DNA from: Nitrospira sp. bin75
Lineage (GTDB): Bacteria > Nitrospirota > Nitrospiria > Nitrospirales > UBA8639
Assembly: GCA_002238765.1 (NCBI GenBank)
Contig: MPMZ01000026.1
Location: 1 to 39,593 of the forward strand
Length of the DNA: 39,593 bases
Direction of reading: 5' to 3'
Position numbers and translations under genes: made by a program. Under the pieces are notes generated by a model. It was not told the origin of the DNA. It worked only from the letters and a program-made list of their open reading frames with translations, and searched no databases. How positions within the stretch are numbered: the first letter of the stretch is position 1; the number at the start of each line of letters is the position of its first letter. Shown here in pieces: positions 32,946 to 39,593 of the stretch.

Positions 32946-33065
32946 GAGGCGAGACCCGGCCCCGGACACGGGGCTCGAACCAAGACGGGGCAGCGAGCCT
33001 GGCGAGTGACGCGGCACGGTCAGGGTGCCCCGCAAGGCGAAAGCGTTTTGAAGAAATTAACCAAC

Positions 33066-33085
33066 CAGTTTCTCTAGAGAAACTG
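33066..33085. promoter_or_regulatory. 20-bp perfect palindrome, operator-like, before a -10 box
   Basis: CAGTTTCTCT and its complement AGAGAAACTG abut without a spacer. A TATAGT -10-like box lies at 33091-33096, so the palindrome covers the -35 area as an operator would. The only following frame is a 15-codon ORF from ATG 33104. The regulated gene has probably been lost. Bases 33152-33278 show nothing. Confidence 0.55.
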
Positions 33086-33278
33086 CGCGGTATAGTGGGA
33101 GACATGCGGCGGCGCGACCCGGAACGGGAGGGGGAGGTTCACGTCGCGTAATGGGCTCACGTGACGACGGCGACCGTTCACACCGTGATCGGGTGGGGGC
33201 GAGGCCGGGGCGGGTCCGGAGACTGCGGACTTGGCGGCCTCGCGGTCCGAGCCTCTCAATCACGATGGGAGGGAGGGG

Positions 33279-33557
33279 TCAGGCGTGACGCAGTTCGACG
33301 ACCCTGGCGGGACGGGTGCCGCCCAAGTAGTCATCCCATCGCTGCATCACGACCGCGCGCCGGTCATAAGAATCGGTGCGCACGTAGCATCCTTCCACGC
33401 CCGTCGGAAAATGACTGAAACAGGCTTCGGCCACGTCACGCTCGACGCCCACGTCGCTGCACCAGGACCGAAAGGACGCGCGGGCGATCCCATGCACCGT
33501 GCCGGGAATCCCCTGGGCCCGCGTCGTCAAAGTTAGCGCGTCGTCATCCGTTCTAGA
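33279..33557 (-). pseudogene. Second tyrosine-integrase C-terminal relic
   Basis: The frame, closed upstream by a stop at 33558-33560, reads TVHGIARASFRSWCSDVGVE, then VAEACFSHFPTGVEGCYVRT and DSYDRRAVVMQRWDDYLGG. This is the C-terminal end of a P4-type integrase, in the order of the HxxR, the H/W box and a Tyr-bearing end. The usual HGFRSSFRDW has gained bases (HGIARASFRSW). It faces inward on the minus strand and differs from the island's main integrase. It marks an older insertion at the same border. Confidence 0.75.
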
Positions 33558-33796
33558 TTAGTAGGGGCATTTTTCAGACGAGACAGGAAAGGAGGTGGAC
33601 ACAAAGGGACCGTGTGCAATCAAGACGGCAGGTAGAGGAACTGATGGGCTGAGCACGGACAATGACCATGTGAGCGGTGTGGTAAGGTTCAGTACGGTAT
33701 GGCAAAAAGCCGTTCGACAAAAGGTGGGACGTTTGCCATTCCAAGATTGAAAACATCAAATAAATCAATCAGTTATACAGAATTATTGCTCCTGCG
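33558..33796. other. Right island border region without a gene
   Basis: This is a stretch of about 240 bases. It contains one TTCGACAAA motif at 33713-33721, the same as the integrase-side iterons, and an AT-rich stretch before CTGCG at 33792-33796, where the M28 peptidase frame resumes. No credible coding frame is seen. Confidence 0.6.
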
Positions 33797-34755
33797 GGAA
33801 ACCGCCGCATTATCCTCTTCACGTCCGGCACGCGGAAAAGGAACGAATCGCCCGGGAAAGAGGTGCAGTGGGGTTTGTCACCTTCACCGGGCCGGTGTTG
33901 AGTCGGTACGCCGCACGTCGCGGTATGGGACCCCAGCCTTTGGCGTTCTATACCAATGCCGGGGACGACCGGCCCCTACCCGGAGTCTGGATCAGCGGCG
34001 AGACCGGAGCCGCGATCTTCCGCGCGCAAGCCTTATCCGTCATGGATATCCAAACCAGCTTGAACAACGATCGCGTGGTTGGATCGAAAGCGCTCAAGAG
34101 CCTGGCGCACGTGCAATGGACGAGTCAGCGTCAGGCGGGGTGGCTGGTGAACGTGCTGGGCGCGATTCCAGGCCGTGATCCCGTCCTGAAAAACGACGTC
34201 GTGATACTCGGAGCCCATCGCGATCACTTCGGCAACCAGGCGGGCCTGCTCTTTCCCGGTGCCGACGACAACGCATCGGGGACGGCCGTGTTGTTGGAAC
34301 TCGCGCGCCTTTTGAAAAACGCGCCGCCGCCCAAACGAACGATCCTGTTCGCATCGTTCAGCGGGGAAGAACAGAACCTGCTGGGATCAACCTGGTACGT
34401 TCGGCATCCCGCGCGCCCCTTGGTGAACACCGTCGCCATGATCAACGTGGATCACGTGGGCCTCGGCAACGGCACACTCACCGTTGGGGTGGCCAACATG
34501 TCCAAAGACGTTGCCGCCCTGGCAGCCGAGCAGGCCGGGCTCTCCGAGGCCGTCAAACTCTATGGGTTCTTTCCCGGGGGAGATCATGTGCCGTTTGCTG
34601 AAGCCGGCATTCCCACGGTGGCGGTGGTCACGGCTGGAGCCCATCCTCACTTTCATCAGTCCTCAGACAGCCACGAGACCATTCAACCCGACAGGCTCGG
34701 TACTGCCGCACGCTTCGTCATGGCCCTGACCCGACGCCTCGCCAATGCCCCGTAA
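33797..34755 (+). pseudogene. M28-type peptidase, C-terminal fragment beyond the island
   Basis: This is the catalytic part of the split peptidase. It reads KPPHYPLHVRHAEKERIARE then a PA-like domain, and the M28 zinc site LGAHRDHF (H, D), PGADDNASGTAVLLE (D), SFSGEEQNLLGS (EE) and MINVDHVG, with the last ligand at HFHQSSDSHE. All five usual M28 ligand motifs are present. A GTG at 33868 would give a 295-residue frame without a signal peptide, so any product would stay in the cytoplasm. The gene is intact except for the island. Confidence 0.88.
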
Positions 34756-34826
34756 CCATCGTGTCTCACGGGTTCTCCCGTCGACAACATGAGGGGACGG
34801 AGCTCGGCCTGCGTAACCCTAGGCGT

Positions 34827-35837
34827 TCACTCACCTTGCGAGGAAGATGAGAGGAGAACACGCTGCACAAAATGCCCACGTCGATTTTGCTGCCAGCAAC
34901 TCGGTGAGGATTCCGCACAAAACGGTTTTTCTTTCCCGTAACTGGCGATTTGAATTCTGGATGCGTCAACACCCAAATCGACCAAATACGTTTTCACGGC
35001 TTGCGCCCGGCGCTTCCCCAATTCCAGGTTGTACTTTCCCGTCCCCCGTTCGTCACAATGGCCTTCGATCACCACGCTGGAATTCTTATAGGCCTGTTTC
35101 AAGAGCGCGGCATTCCTTTCCAGTACGGGGACGGCACCGGCACCAATCGCATATTGATCAAATTCAAAGAAGACATCGGCCAACCCTGAATCGACGACCG
35201 CCTCAACCGGCCTTCCCTCGGGCTGAGGGTCCGGAGCTTCAGGAACGAAATCGGGCGACTCAAGTTTGGCGATCTCCACCTCCGGCTCGGCCGCGGGCGG
35301 CTCAGCAGACATCGTCTCCTCACTCAGCGGCGCCGCCTCCGGTTCGGCCACGGGTCCGTCACTCGCACCAAATTCCCTGGCACGAGCGGCATGAAACACT
35401 GGAGCGGGTGAGTCGGGAACGTAGTCCGATGCAGGGCTGCGTTGAACAAGTGGGGATTCCGAATATCCTGCCGGGAGCACCGGAGCGGGAGCAGGAGAAG
35501 CAACCTCGGGACCGGATGCCATCATCCCCTCCTCGCTGGGGGGCGATGCCGGACTGGGCGGAAGTTCCGGAGCAAAGACGAGTGGTTCGGCCAGGCCCAG
35601 CAAATCCGGGTCGATGGATCGCCCCTCGAAAGGCAGGCCACCTTGATCAGTCACCGTCTCTGTTGCGGTCTCGGCGTCAGGAGCAGTTGCCATGTGAGCC
35701 TGTGCGCGAAAATCCTCCGTACTCGTGATTTCCGCATGTTTCGAATTCTCACACGCCGCCAGCACCACCAGAAGCCCCGTGCCAACAACCATAAGAACGG
35801 CAAAATCCTTCGCCTTCTTTGCCCTTAATATTTTCAT
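34827..35837 (-). CDS. Pal/OmpA-family lipoprotein, copy 2
   Basis: The 336-residue product starts at ATG 35837 behind AAGGAGGTTTGTT. The signal ends in VVLAAC. A linker of about 180 residues rich in Pro, Ala and Glu follows, then an OmpA-C domain: VFFEFDQYAIGAG, IEGHCDERGTGKYNLELGK, RRAQAVKTYL and KPFCAESSPSCWQQNRRGH. Compared with copy 1 the linker is much longer and the GHCDERG motif is canonical. The two genes once flanked the M28 peptidase gene. It should bind peptidoglycan and tether the outer membrane. Confidence 0.92.
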   Translation of the reverse strand: MKILRAKKAKDFAVLMVVGTGLLVVLAACENSKHAEITSTEDFRAQAHMATAPDAETATETVTDQGGLPFEGRSIDPDLLGLAEPLVFAPELPPSPASPPSEEGMMASGPEVASPAPAPVLPAGYSESPLVQRSPASDYVPDSPAPVFHAARAREFGASDGPVAEPEAAPLSEETMSAEPPAAEPEVEIAKLESPDFVPEAPDPQPEGRPVEAVVDSGLADVFFEFDQYAIGAGAVPVLERNAALLKQAYKNSSVVIEGHCDERGTGKYNLELGKRRAQAVKTYLVDLGVDASRIQIASYGKEKPFCAESSPSCWQQNRRGHFVQRVLLSSSSQGE

Positions 35838-36192
35838 AACAAACCTCCTTTTTCATTGCACCTCTTCATGAGCATAACGTTGATAAACGATCTCGAAATT
35901 ATCCTTCTTTCACGTCTCTTCACTGATCGAAGAAGGGATCTTCACCAACTGGATGAGGGGCCGACACTCGTTGGTCCCTGCGACTGACAGCGTGTGCGCA
36001 CGCGAGAAACTGACGACGCAACGCGTAGCAGCTAAAATAACTAATTGCAAGAACTTAGCAAATTACCCTTATTCAGTCAAGATATTGTATGAATTAGTAA
36101 TTTTTGGCACTAGCGATTGGATAATTAAATAAAGTTGTCCACGCAGTAGTGAGCGAGGCTCCAGTTCTCATCGGCGGGAATAATCGCTATGG
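35838..36192. other. AT-rich intergenic region
   Basis: About 350 bases lie between the second Pal-like gene and the BASS transporter gene, both on the minus strand. The middle (36030-36140) is unusually AT-rich for this region (AACTAATTGCAAGAACTTAG). It holds the Pal-like gene's promoter region, but no clear box was assigned. No ORF is credible. Confidence 0.5.
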
Positions 36193-37191
36193 TCATGAAT
36201 CGCGACGGTCGTCCGTTTTTGTCCGGCGCCAGATGCTCGCCAACAGGGAACCGGTCACGTTGTGCCAAATACTGAACACCGCGCCGGGGACGGCAGTCAC
36301 CGGGTCAAAATGGGCCACGGCCAGGGCGACGGCCAGCCCGGAATTCTGCATGCCGACTTCGAGGGCCACGGTCCGGCAACGGCGAAGGGGGACTTTCCGC
36401 AATCGAGACCCCCAATATCCGAGTGTCAAACCCAACGCGTTATGGACGACTACGACCAGCACGACCAGGCCGGCCACGTGGCGTTGACCATGATTCAAAC
36501 CGACGATCACCCCAACGATCCACGCGATGATGACCATCGACACCAGCGGCAACGCGCCTTCAAAAAACCAGGGGCTCGGTTGCCACACGCGGCGCAGGAG
36601 TACGCCGACGACCACCGGCATCAACACGATCTTCGTGACCGTCCAGAAGAGCGGGAGCGGATCAATCGCCAACCACGTGGAGGCGAGCAGCCAAATCCAC
36701 AGAGGCGTCAAGAGCGGGCTGAGCAACGTCGAGACCGTCGTCATGCCCACGGATAAGGCCACGTCGCCTCGCGCGAGGCAGGCCACCACGTTCGAGGCTG
36801 TTCCTCCGGGGCACGCCCCGACCAGAATCACGCCGAGTGCCAACAATTCAGGCAGTCCCAAAGCCGTCGCGATAACCCACGCGCCGACCGGCATCACCAC
36901 GTACTGCAAGACCACGCCCAGCAGCAACGTCCCGCCTCCATGGCGAAGAGCAAGGACGTCCCGATGCGTCAGCGTCAATCCCATTCCGAGCATCACCGCG
37001 GCCAAGGCTTCAGGAATCCAGAGTTTCCCGGACGCGGCGGGACCCGGCATGAACCAGCCCCATGCGGCTCCGAGCACGACCCATACGACAAACCCGTCCT
37101 GAACCAGCTTCAGCCAGGACGGAATGACCCTTGGAGGAACGTCATTCGCCGAACGCGGATTCGCGATATGTTGTCTCCCGAACTCATCCAT
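36193..37191 (-). CDS. Bile acid:sodium symporter (BASS) family transporter
   Basis: The product has 332 residues from ATG 37191; an in-frame ATG at 37252 is possible, and neither has a clear ribosome binding site. About nine to ten membrane segments are visible, with BASS landmarks GACPGGTASNVVACLARGD and VALEVGMQNSGLAVALA, which shape the two crossed helices of the sodium and substrate sites. Family members carry bile acids, pyruvate, pantoate or arsenite-like anions with Na+. The substrate cannot be told from sequence. The upstream part of the long frame is repeat-derived (RRRRKRRRRKR) and is not part of the protein. Confidence 0.88.
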   Translation of the reverse strand: MDEFGRQHIANPRSANDVPPRVIPSWLKLVQDGFVVWVVLGAAWGWFMPGPAASGKLWIPEALAAVMLGMGLTLTHRDVLALRHGGGTLLLGVVLQYVVMPVGAWVIATALGLPELLALGVILVGACPGGTASNVVACLARGDVALSVGMTTVSTLLSPLLTPLWIWLLASTWLAIDPLPLFWTVTKIVLMPVVVGVLLRRVWQPSPWFFEGALPLVSMVIIAWIVGVIVGLNHGQRHVAGLVVLVVVVHNALGLTLGYWGSRLRKVPLRRCRTVALEVGMQNSGLAVALAVAHFDPVTAVPGAVFSIWHNVTGSLLASIWRRTKTDDRRDS

Positions 37192-37268
37192 GGCATAGGC
37201 ATTGTGGCAAATCTTCGAGATCGAGGGCCACTCCTTTTTCCAGGGCCGCATCACAATGTTCACGTATT

Positions 37269-37338
37269 CCCTTCGACTGCGCTTCCTTCGGCGTCGCTTC
37301 CTTCGCCTTCGCGCCGCCGCGCTACGCTCAGGACAGGC
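37269..37338. repeat. REP-like repeat, copy 4, with expanded TTCG units
   Basis: CCCTTCGACTGCGCTTCC, then several CTTCGsCGTCGCTTCC units and TACGCTCAGGACAGGC. It is the same type as at 269, 1088 and 1812 but longer. It lies upstream of the BASS gene. Confidence 0.6.
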
Positions 37339-37550
37339 GTTGACAGAATCAAGAATGACGATCTTCTCCTTCTGTTGCAGCGGCGCCATCTCATGACGCT
37401 TTCTTCCTGATAGCCGACAACAGGCGCGAGAAGGCATGTCCCGGGCTTTGACCCGGAATCGCGCGGCTACGAAAAAAAGGACTATCAGCAGTGAGAGGAT
37501 GAGGACGTTTCATTGTCAGCAATCGGCGGGCTATGCTAGACTCGATGCGT

Positions 37551-37625
37551 GGGCGATTAGCTCAGTGGGAGAGCGCTTCCCTCACACGGAAGAGGCCACT
37601 GGTTCGATACCAGTATCGCCCACCA
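37551..37625 (+). tRNA. tRNA-Val (anticodon CAC)
   Basis: The acceptor stem GGGCGAT pairs with ATCGCCC, and the D arm is TTAGCTCAGTGGGAGAGC. The anticodon stem CTTCC/GGAAG encloses the loop CTCACAC with anticodon CAC, and the T arm has GGTTCGATACC. The CCA end is encoded at 37623-37625. It reads GUG valine codons. It is not used as an attachment site here. Confidence 0.95.
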
Positions 37626-37720
37626 TTTCACCATTCTTCACCGGACGACGCAGGTCGAGCTTGAGGTCTTTTCGCTCTCTCTCAGCAGTGAAACCGCCAA
37701 GGTTCCGGAACCTTCCCCTC

Positions 37721-38869
37721 ATGGTCATCACAGCGGCCAAACAGGCGGGACAGTGGATTGTCGTTCTGTGGTTGGGCCTACTCACGGCGTGCGGGACGCC
37801 ATCAGCACCGCCTCGCGACCCCATGCTCCCTCCGTCGGCCAGCGACCTTGAACTGTTGGGCGCGACGCGCCTCTGCGAAACCGAGAATACCGTTGTCCGA
37901 CGCTGGCAGGGGGTCCGCTATGAACGGATGCCCTGGGGCTCGGGCGAACAGCTTCAACGTTCGGCGCAACGCGGCCAGCCCGGCCACGACGCGTTTTACT
38001 TTTTCAATGATGAGCAGCGCCTGGTCGGCGCCGTGTTTCGCTACAACCAGGGGCTCTCCCTGAAGCCGTATCCCCTGCTGAGAGAAACCTTGTCCGAACT
38101 CAGGCCGTCGTCCACCTTTTACATCGACCCCACGCAATTGCTCTCCAAGCAAGGCGCGCAATCCGCCGTGCTGTACCGGACCGGGGATTACACCAGCACG
38201 ACCCAATACCTGGTGCTGGAGACTGAAGGGGACCCGACGTTGCTCGTGGCTTCCTTGGCGATCGATCCGTACGAGCAACTGCTGTCGAGTTATCATGAAA
38301 CGTTCCTGCCGGGTCTCAACCGCAGCCGGTCCGCGACGCCCGGCAAGCCTTCACCCGAGGCGGCCGACGATTTTCCGGGTCTTCAGCAGTTCGCACGAGG
38401 GGAAGCCGCGTTATTCGGGTCCTGCGGCACCGCCCAACCGGCGATTGCCGTCGACGCCTACCGGCAATCCATTCAACATGGACTCAAGGACGAGTCTCGC
38501 CTCGCGGAGGCCCACCATCGACTGGGCCTGGCGCTACGGGATCAAGGCCAACAGGCGGACGCACAACGCGAACTGGAGCAGGCCCTCTCGCTTCGCCCCA
38601 ACTCTCCGGCAATCATCAGCAATCTCGGCCGGGTTCTGGCCGAACAACACCAGTCGTCCCGCGCCATCGAACTCTTTAAGCGGGCGCTCGTCCTGGCCCC
38701 GAACTATGCCGAAGCGCGGTTCAATCTGGCCAAAAGTCTGGAACAAATCGACACCCGCCGGGCGATCGAAGAGTACGAAACCTATCTCGCCCTGGTCGAA
38801 GGGATTCCCAGCGAAGCCAAACGCATTATGTTCGTCCTGGAACGCGTGAAACGGCTGAAGGGTGAATAA
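37721..38869 (+). CDS. TPR-repeat lipoprotein
   Basis: The 382-residue product starts at ATG 37721. The signal ends in GLLTAC. A ~200-residue domain of unknown kind follows (FYFFNDEQRLVGAVFRYNQG and LETEGDPTLLVASLAIDPYE). At the C-terminus are three TPR units, with SRLAEAHHRLGLALRDQGQQ, SPAIISNLGRVLAEQHQSSR and NYAEARFNLAKSLEQIDTR as examples. It is probably anchored in the inner leaflet of the outer membrane and binds partners. It may share an operon with the RNase H gene five bases on. Confidence 0.88.
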   Translation: MVITAAKQAGQWIVVLWLGLLTACGTPSAPPRDPMLPPSASDLELLGATRLCETENTVVRRWQGVRYERMPWGSGEQLQRSAQRGQPGHDAFYFFNDEQRLVGAVFRYNQGLSLKPYPLLRETLSELRPSSTFYIDPTQLLSKQGAQSAVLYRTGDYTSTTQYLVLETEGDPTLLVASLAIDPYEQLLSSYHETFLPGLNRSRSATPGKPSPEAADDFPGLQQFARGEAALFGSCGTAQPAIAVDAYRQSIQHGLKDESRLAEAHHRLGLALRDQGQQADAQRELEQALSLRPNSPAIISNLGRVLAEQHQSSRAIELFKRALVLAPNYAEARFNLAKSLEQIDTRRAIEEYETYLALVEGIPSEAKRIMFVLERVKRLKGE

Positions 38870-38874
38870 GCGCC

Positions 38875-39528
38875 GTGAAATTCTACGCCGTGCGCAATGG
38901 ACGCCGGCCCGGGGTCTATACCACCTGGCCCGCGTGTGAAGAGCAAGTCAAGGGGTTCCCCGGAGCCGTCTACAAAGCTTTTCCTACGAAAGAACAGGCC
39001 CTGGCGTTTATGGGAGAATCTCTTCCCAATGTCACCGACCTTTCCCCGGCCGGTTCCTCGCGGACGGCCGATGCCCTTGCGACAACCGATGCCATACACG
39101 TTTGGGTCGACGGGTCATGTCTGCCCATCAATGGACGCCTGTACTTCGGCTGGGCCTACATCGTCCTCGACGACGAACGGGTCCTTCACCTGGCGAGTGG
39201 ACACGACGTGCCTGCCGAGGCGCGCCGGCATCGAAACGTGGCCGGCGAAATTCAGGCAGTCTTATATGCGCTGGAGTGGTGCCGGGCGCGCGGCATGACC
39301 GCGGCCACGATCTATTTCGACTACCAGGGATTGGCCAGTTGGGTGGAAGGCACGTGGAAAACCAGGACGGCCTTTACCCAAGCGTACGCGGAACGGGTCC
39401 GGGCCATGGGGATGACCCTCACGTGGCACAAAGTGCAAGCTCATTCCGGCGAACCGTATAACGAGCTTGTGGATCGACTGGCGAGAGAAGCCGCTCGTTC
39501 TGCACCGGGCAATGATCAAGCAGTGTAA
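38875..39528 (+). CDS. Ribonuclease H with viroplasmin domain
   Basis: The 217-residue product starts at GTG 38875, five bases after the TPR gene. The N-terminal ~45 residues 'KFYAVRNGRRPGVYTTWPAC' to 'YKAFPTKEQALAFM' are a caulimovirus viroplasmin (hybrid-binding) domain. The RNase H fold follows: D in VWVDGSC, E in VAGEIQAVLYALEW, D in IYFDYQGL and D in NELVDRLARE. All four catalytic acids are present. It removes RNA from RNA-DNA hybrids. The layout is that of Bacillus halodurans-type RNase HI. Confidence 0.93.
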   Translation: MKFYAVRNGRRPGVYTTWPACEEQVKGFPGAVYKAFPTKEQALAFMGESLPNVTDLSPAGSSRTADALATTDAIHVWVDGSCLPINGRLYFGWAYIVLDDERVLHLASGHDVPAEARRHRNVAGEIQAVLYALEWCRARGMTAATIYFDYQGLASWVEGTWKTRTAFTQAYAERVRAMGMTLTWHKVQAHSGEPYNELVDRLAREAARSAPGNDQAV

Positions 39529-39559
39529 CCATTTCAACGAATGGCAAAAATTGTCACAA

Positions 39560-39593
39560 ACGTACAAAATGTACGGTTTTGTACGTTTTGTAC
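39560..39593. repeat. Cluster of GTACAAAA/TTTTGTAC half-sites at the window edge
   Basis: ACGTACAAAA at 39560-39569 is mirrored by TTTTGTACGT at 39577-39586, with a GTAC between and another TTTTGTAC to the last base. The spacing of nearly one turn suggests cooperative binding of a repressor in the promoter of a gene beyond the window. The family is unknown. Confidence 0.55.

Larger units (their letters stand above)
24773..33796. mobile_element. Genomic island of about 9.0 kb inserted in the M28 peptidase gene
   Basis: The borders are CTGCG at 24773-24777 and 33792-33796. Deleting 9019 bases between them gives one frame of 499 codons from 24240 to 34755 (FCGKPPHYPLHVRHAEK at the joint). An integrase gene lies at the left end and its likely arm-binding motif TTCGACAAA occurs at both ends (24915-24947 and 33713-33721). 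The content is a patchwork of nuclease-like genes, ankyrin genes, an IS3 relic, a second integrase tail and GC-rich repeats. A 5-bp shared core is short, so the exact crossover is uncertain by a few bases. Confidence 0.8.

Noticed and set aside
32361-33105. Several long frames (up to 224 codons) in the GC-rich array
   Set aside because: All are Gly/Pro/Arg/Ala-rich in every frame, as expected of GC-rich repeats without stops; no start sites or domains.
37436-37720. N-terminal extension of the TPR lipoprotein frame through the tRNA
   Set aside because: It would run across tRNA-Val; the lipoprotein signal at ATG 37721 gives the true start.

Overview
The window is most likely chromosomal DNA of a nitrite-oxidising Nitrospira. 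Its key pair, a 429-residue beta subunit with [Fe-S] cysteine clusters (2829-4118) and a Tat-signal-bearing molybdoenzyme alpha subunit of about 1145 residues (4194-7631), matches the periplasmic nitrite oxidoreductase NxrAB of that genus. The genus call is recognition of family features, not a database search.

Layout. 1-2800: DUF502 membrane protein, Trm112-like protein and small hypothetical genes, with REP-like repeats and a strong terminator next to nxrB. 2829-9300: nxrAB on the minus strand. Upstream lies a second minus-strand operon of small exported or membrane proteins. Both units are preceded by the same diverged ~115-bp block, which ends in a sigma-54-type promoter (GG-N10-GC). 9347-10815: a TraB/TIKI-like gene cut by a 945-bp transposon-like cassette with perfect 23-bp inverted ends, an 8-bp target duplication, a transposase C-terminal remnant and two small passenger genes. 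10834-24100: housekeeping-type genes, including a BNR-repeat lipoprotein, a CrtC/AttH-like protein, a Lon-N protein, an ABC-2 exporter, a SirB1-like protein, a HEAT protein, a two-gene arginine-to-proline module (TIGR00300/ornithine cyclodeaminase-like plus arginine dihydrolase-like), an HNH nuclease, a M48-like zinc peptidase, SelO and a Pal-like lipoprotein.

24264-34755: an M28-type peptidase gene split by a ~9.0-kb genomic island. Removing the island at a shared CTGCG rejoins the gene in frame. The island carries a P4-type integrase whose catalytic Arg codon reads Cys, a two-gene cassette of PD-(D/E)XK-nuclease-like proteins, secreted ankyrin-repeat proteins (one long gene broken by a 71-bp direct duplication), a frameshifted exported protein, a small zinc-finger-like protein, an IS3 relic, about 0.7 kb of GC-rich hairpins and tandem repeats without a credible gene, a palindromic operator and the tail of a second integrase.

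34827-39593: a second Pal-like lipoprotein, a BASS-family transporter, tRNA-Val(CAC), a TPR lipoprotein, a viroplasmin-RNase H protein, and an unusual cluster of GTACAAAA/TTTTGTAC half-sites at the window edge.

The best candidates for something undescribed are the shared sigma-54-type control block of nxr and the neighbouring exported-protein operon, the reversible-looking 71-bp switch in the ankyrin gene, the two-nuclease island cassette, and the structured GC-rich array at 32167-32843.
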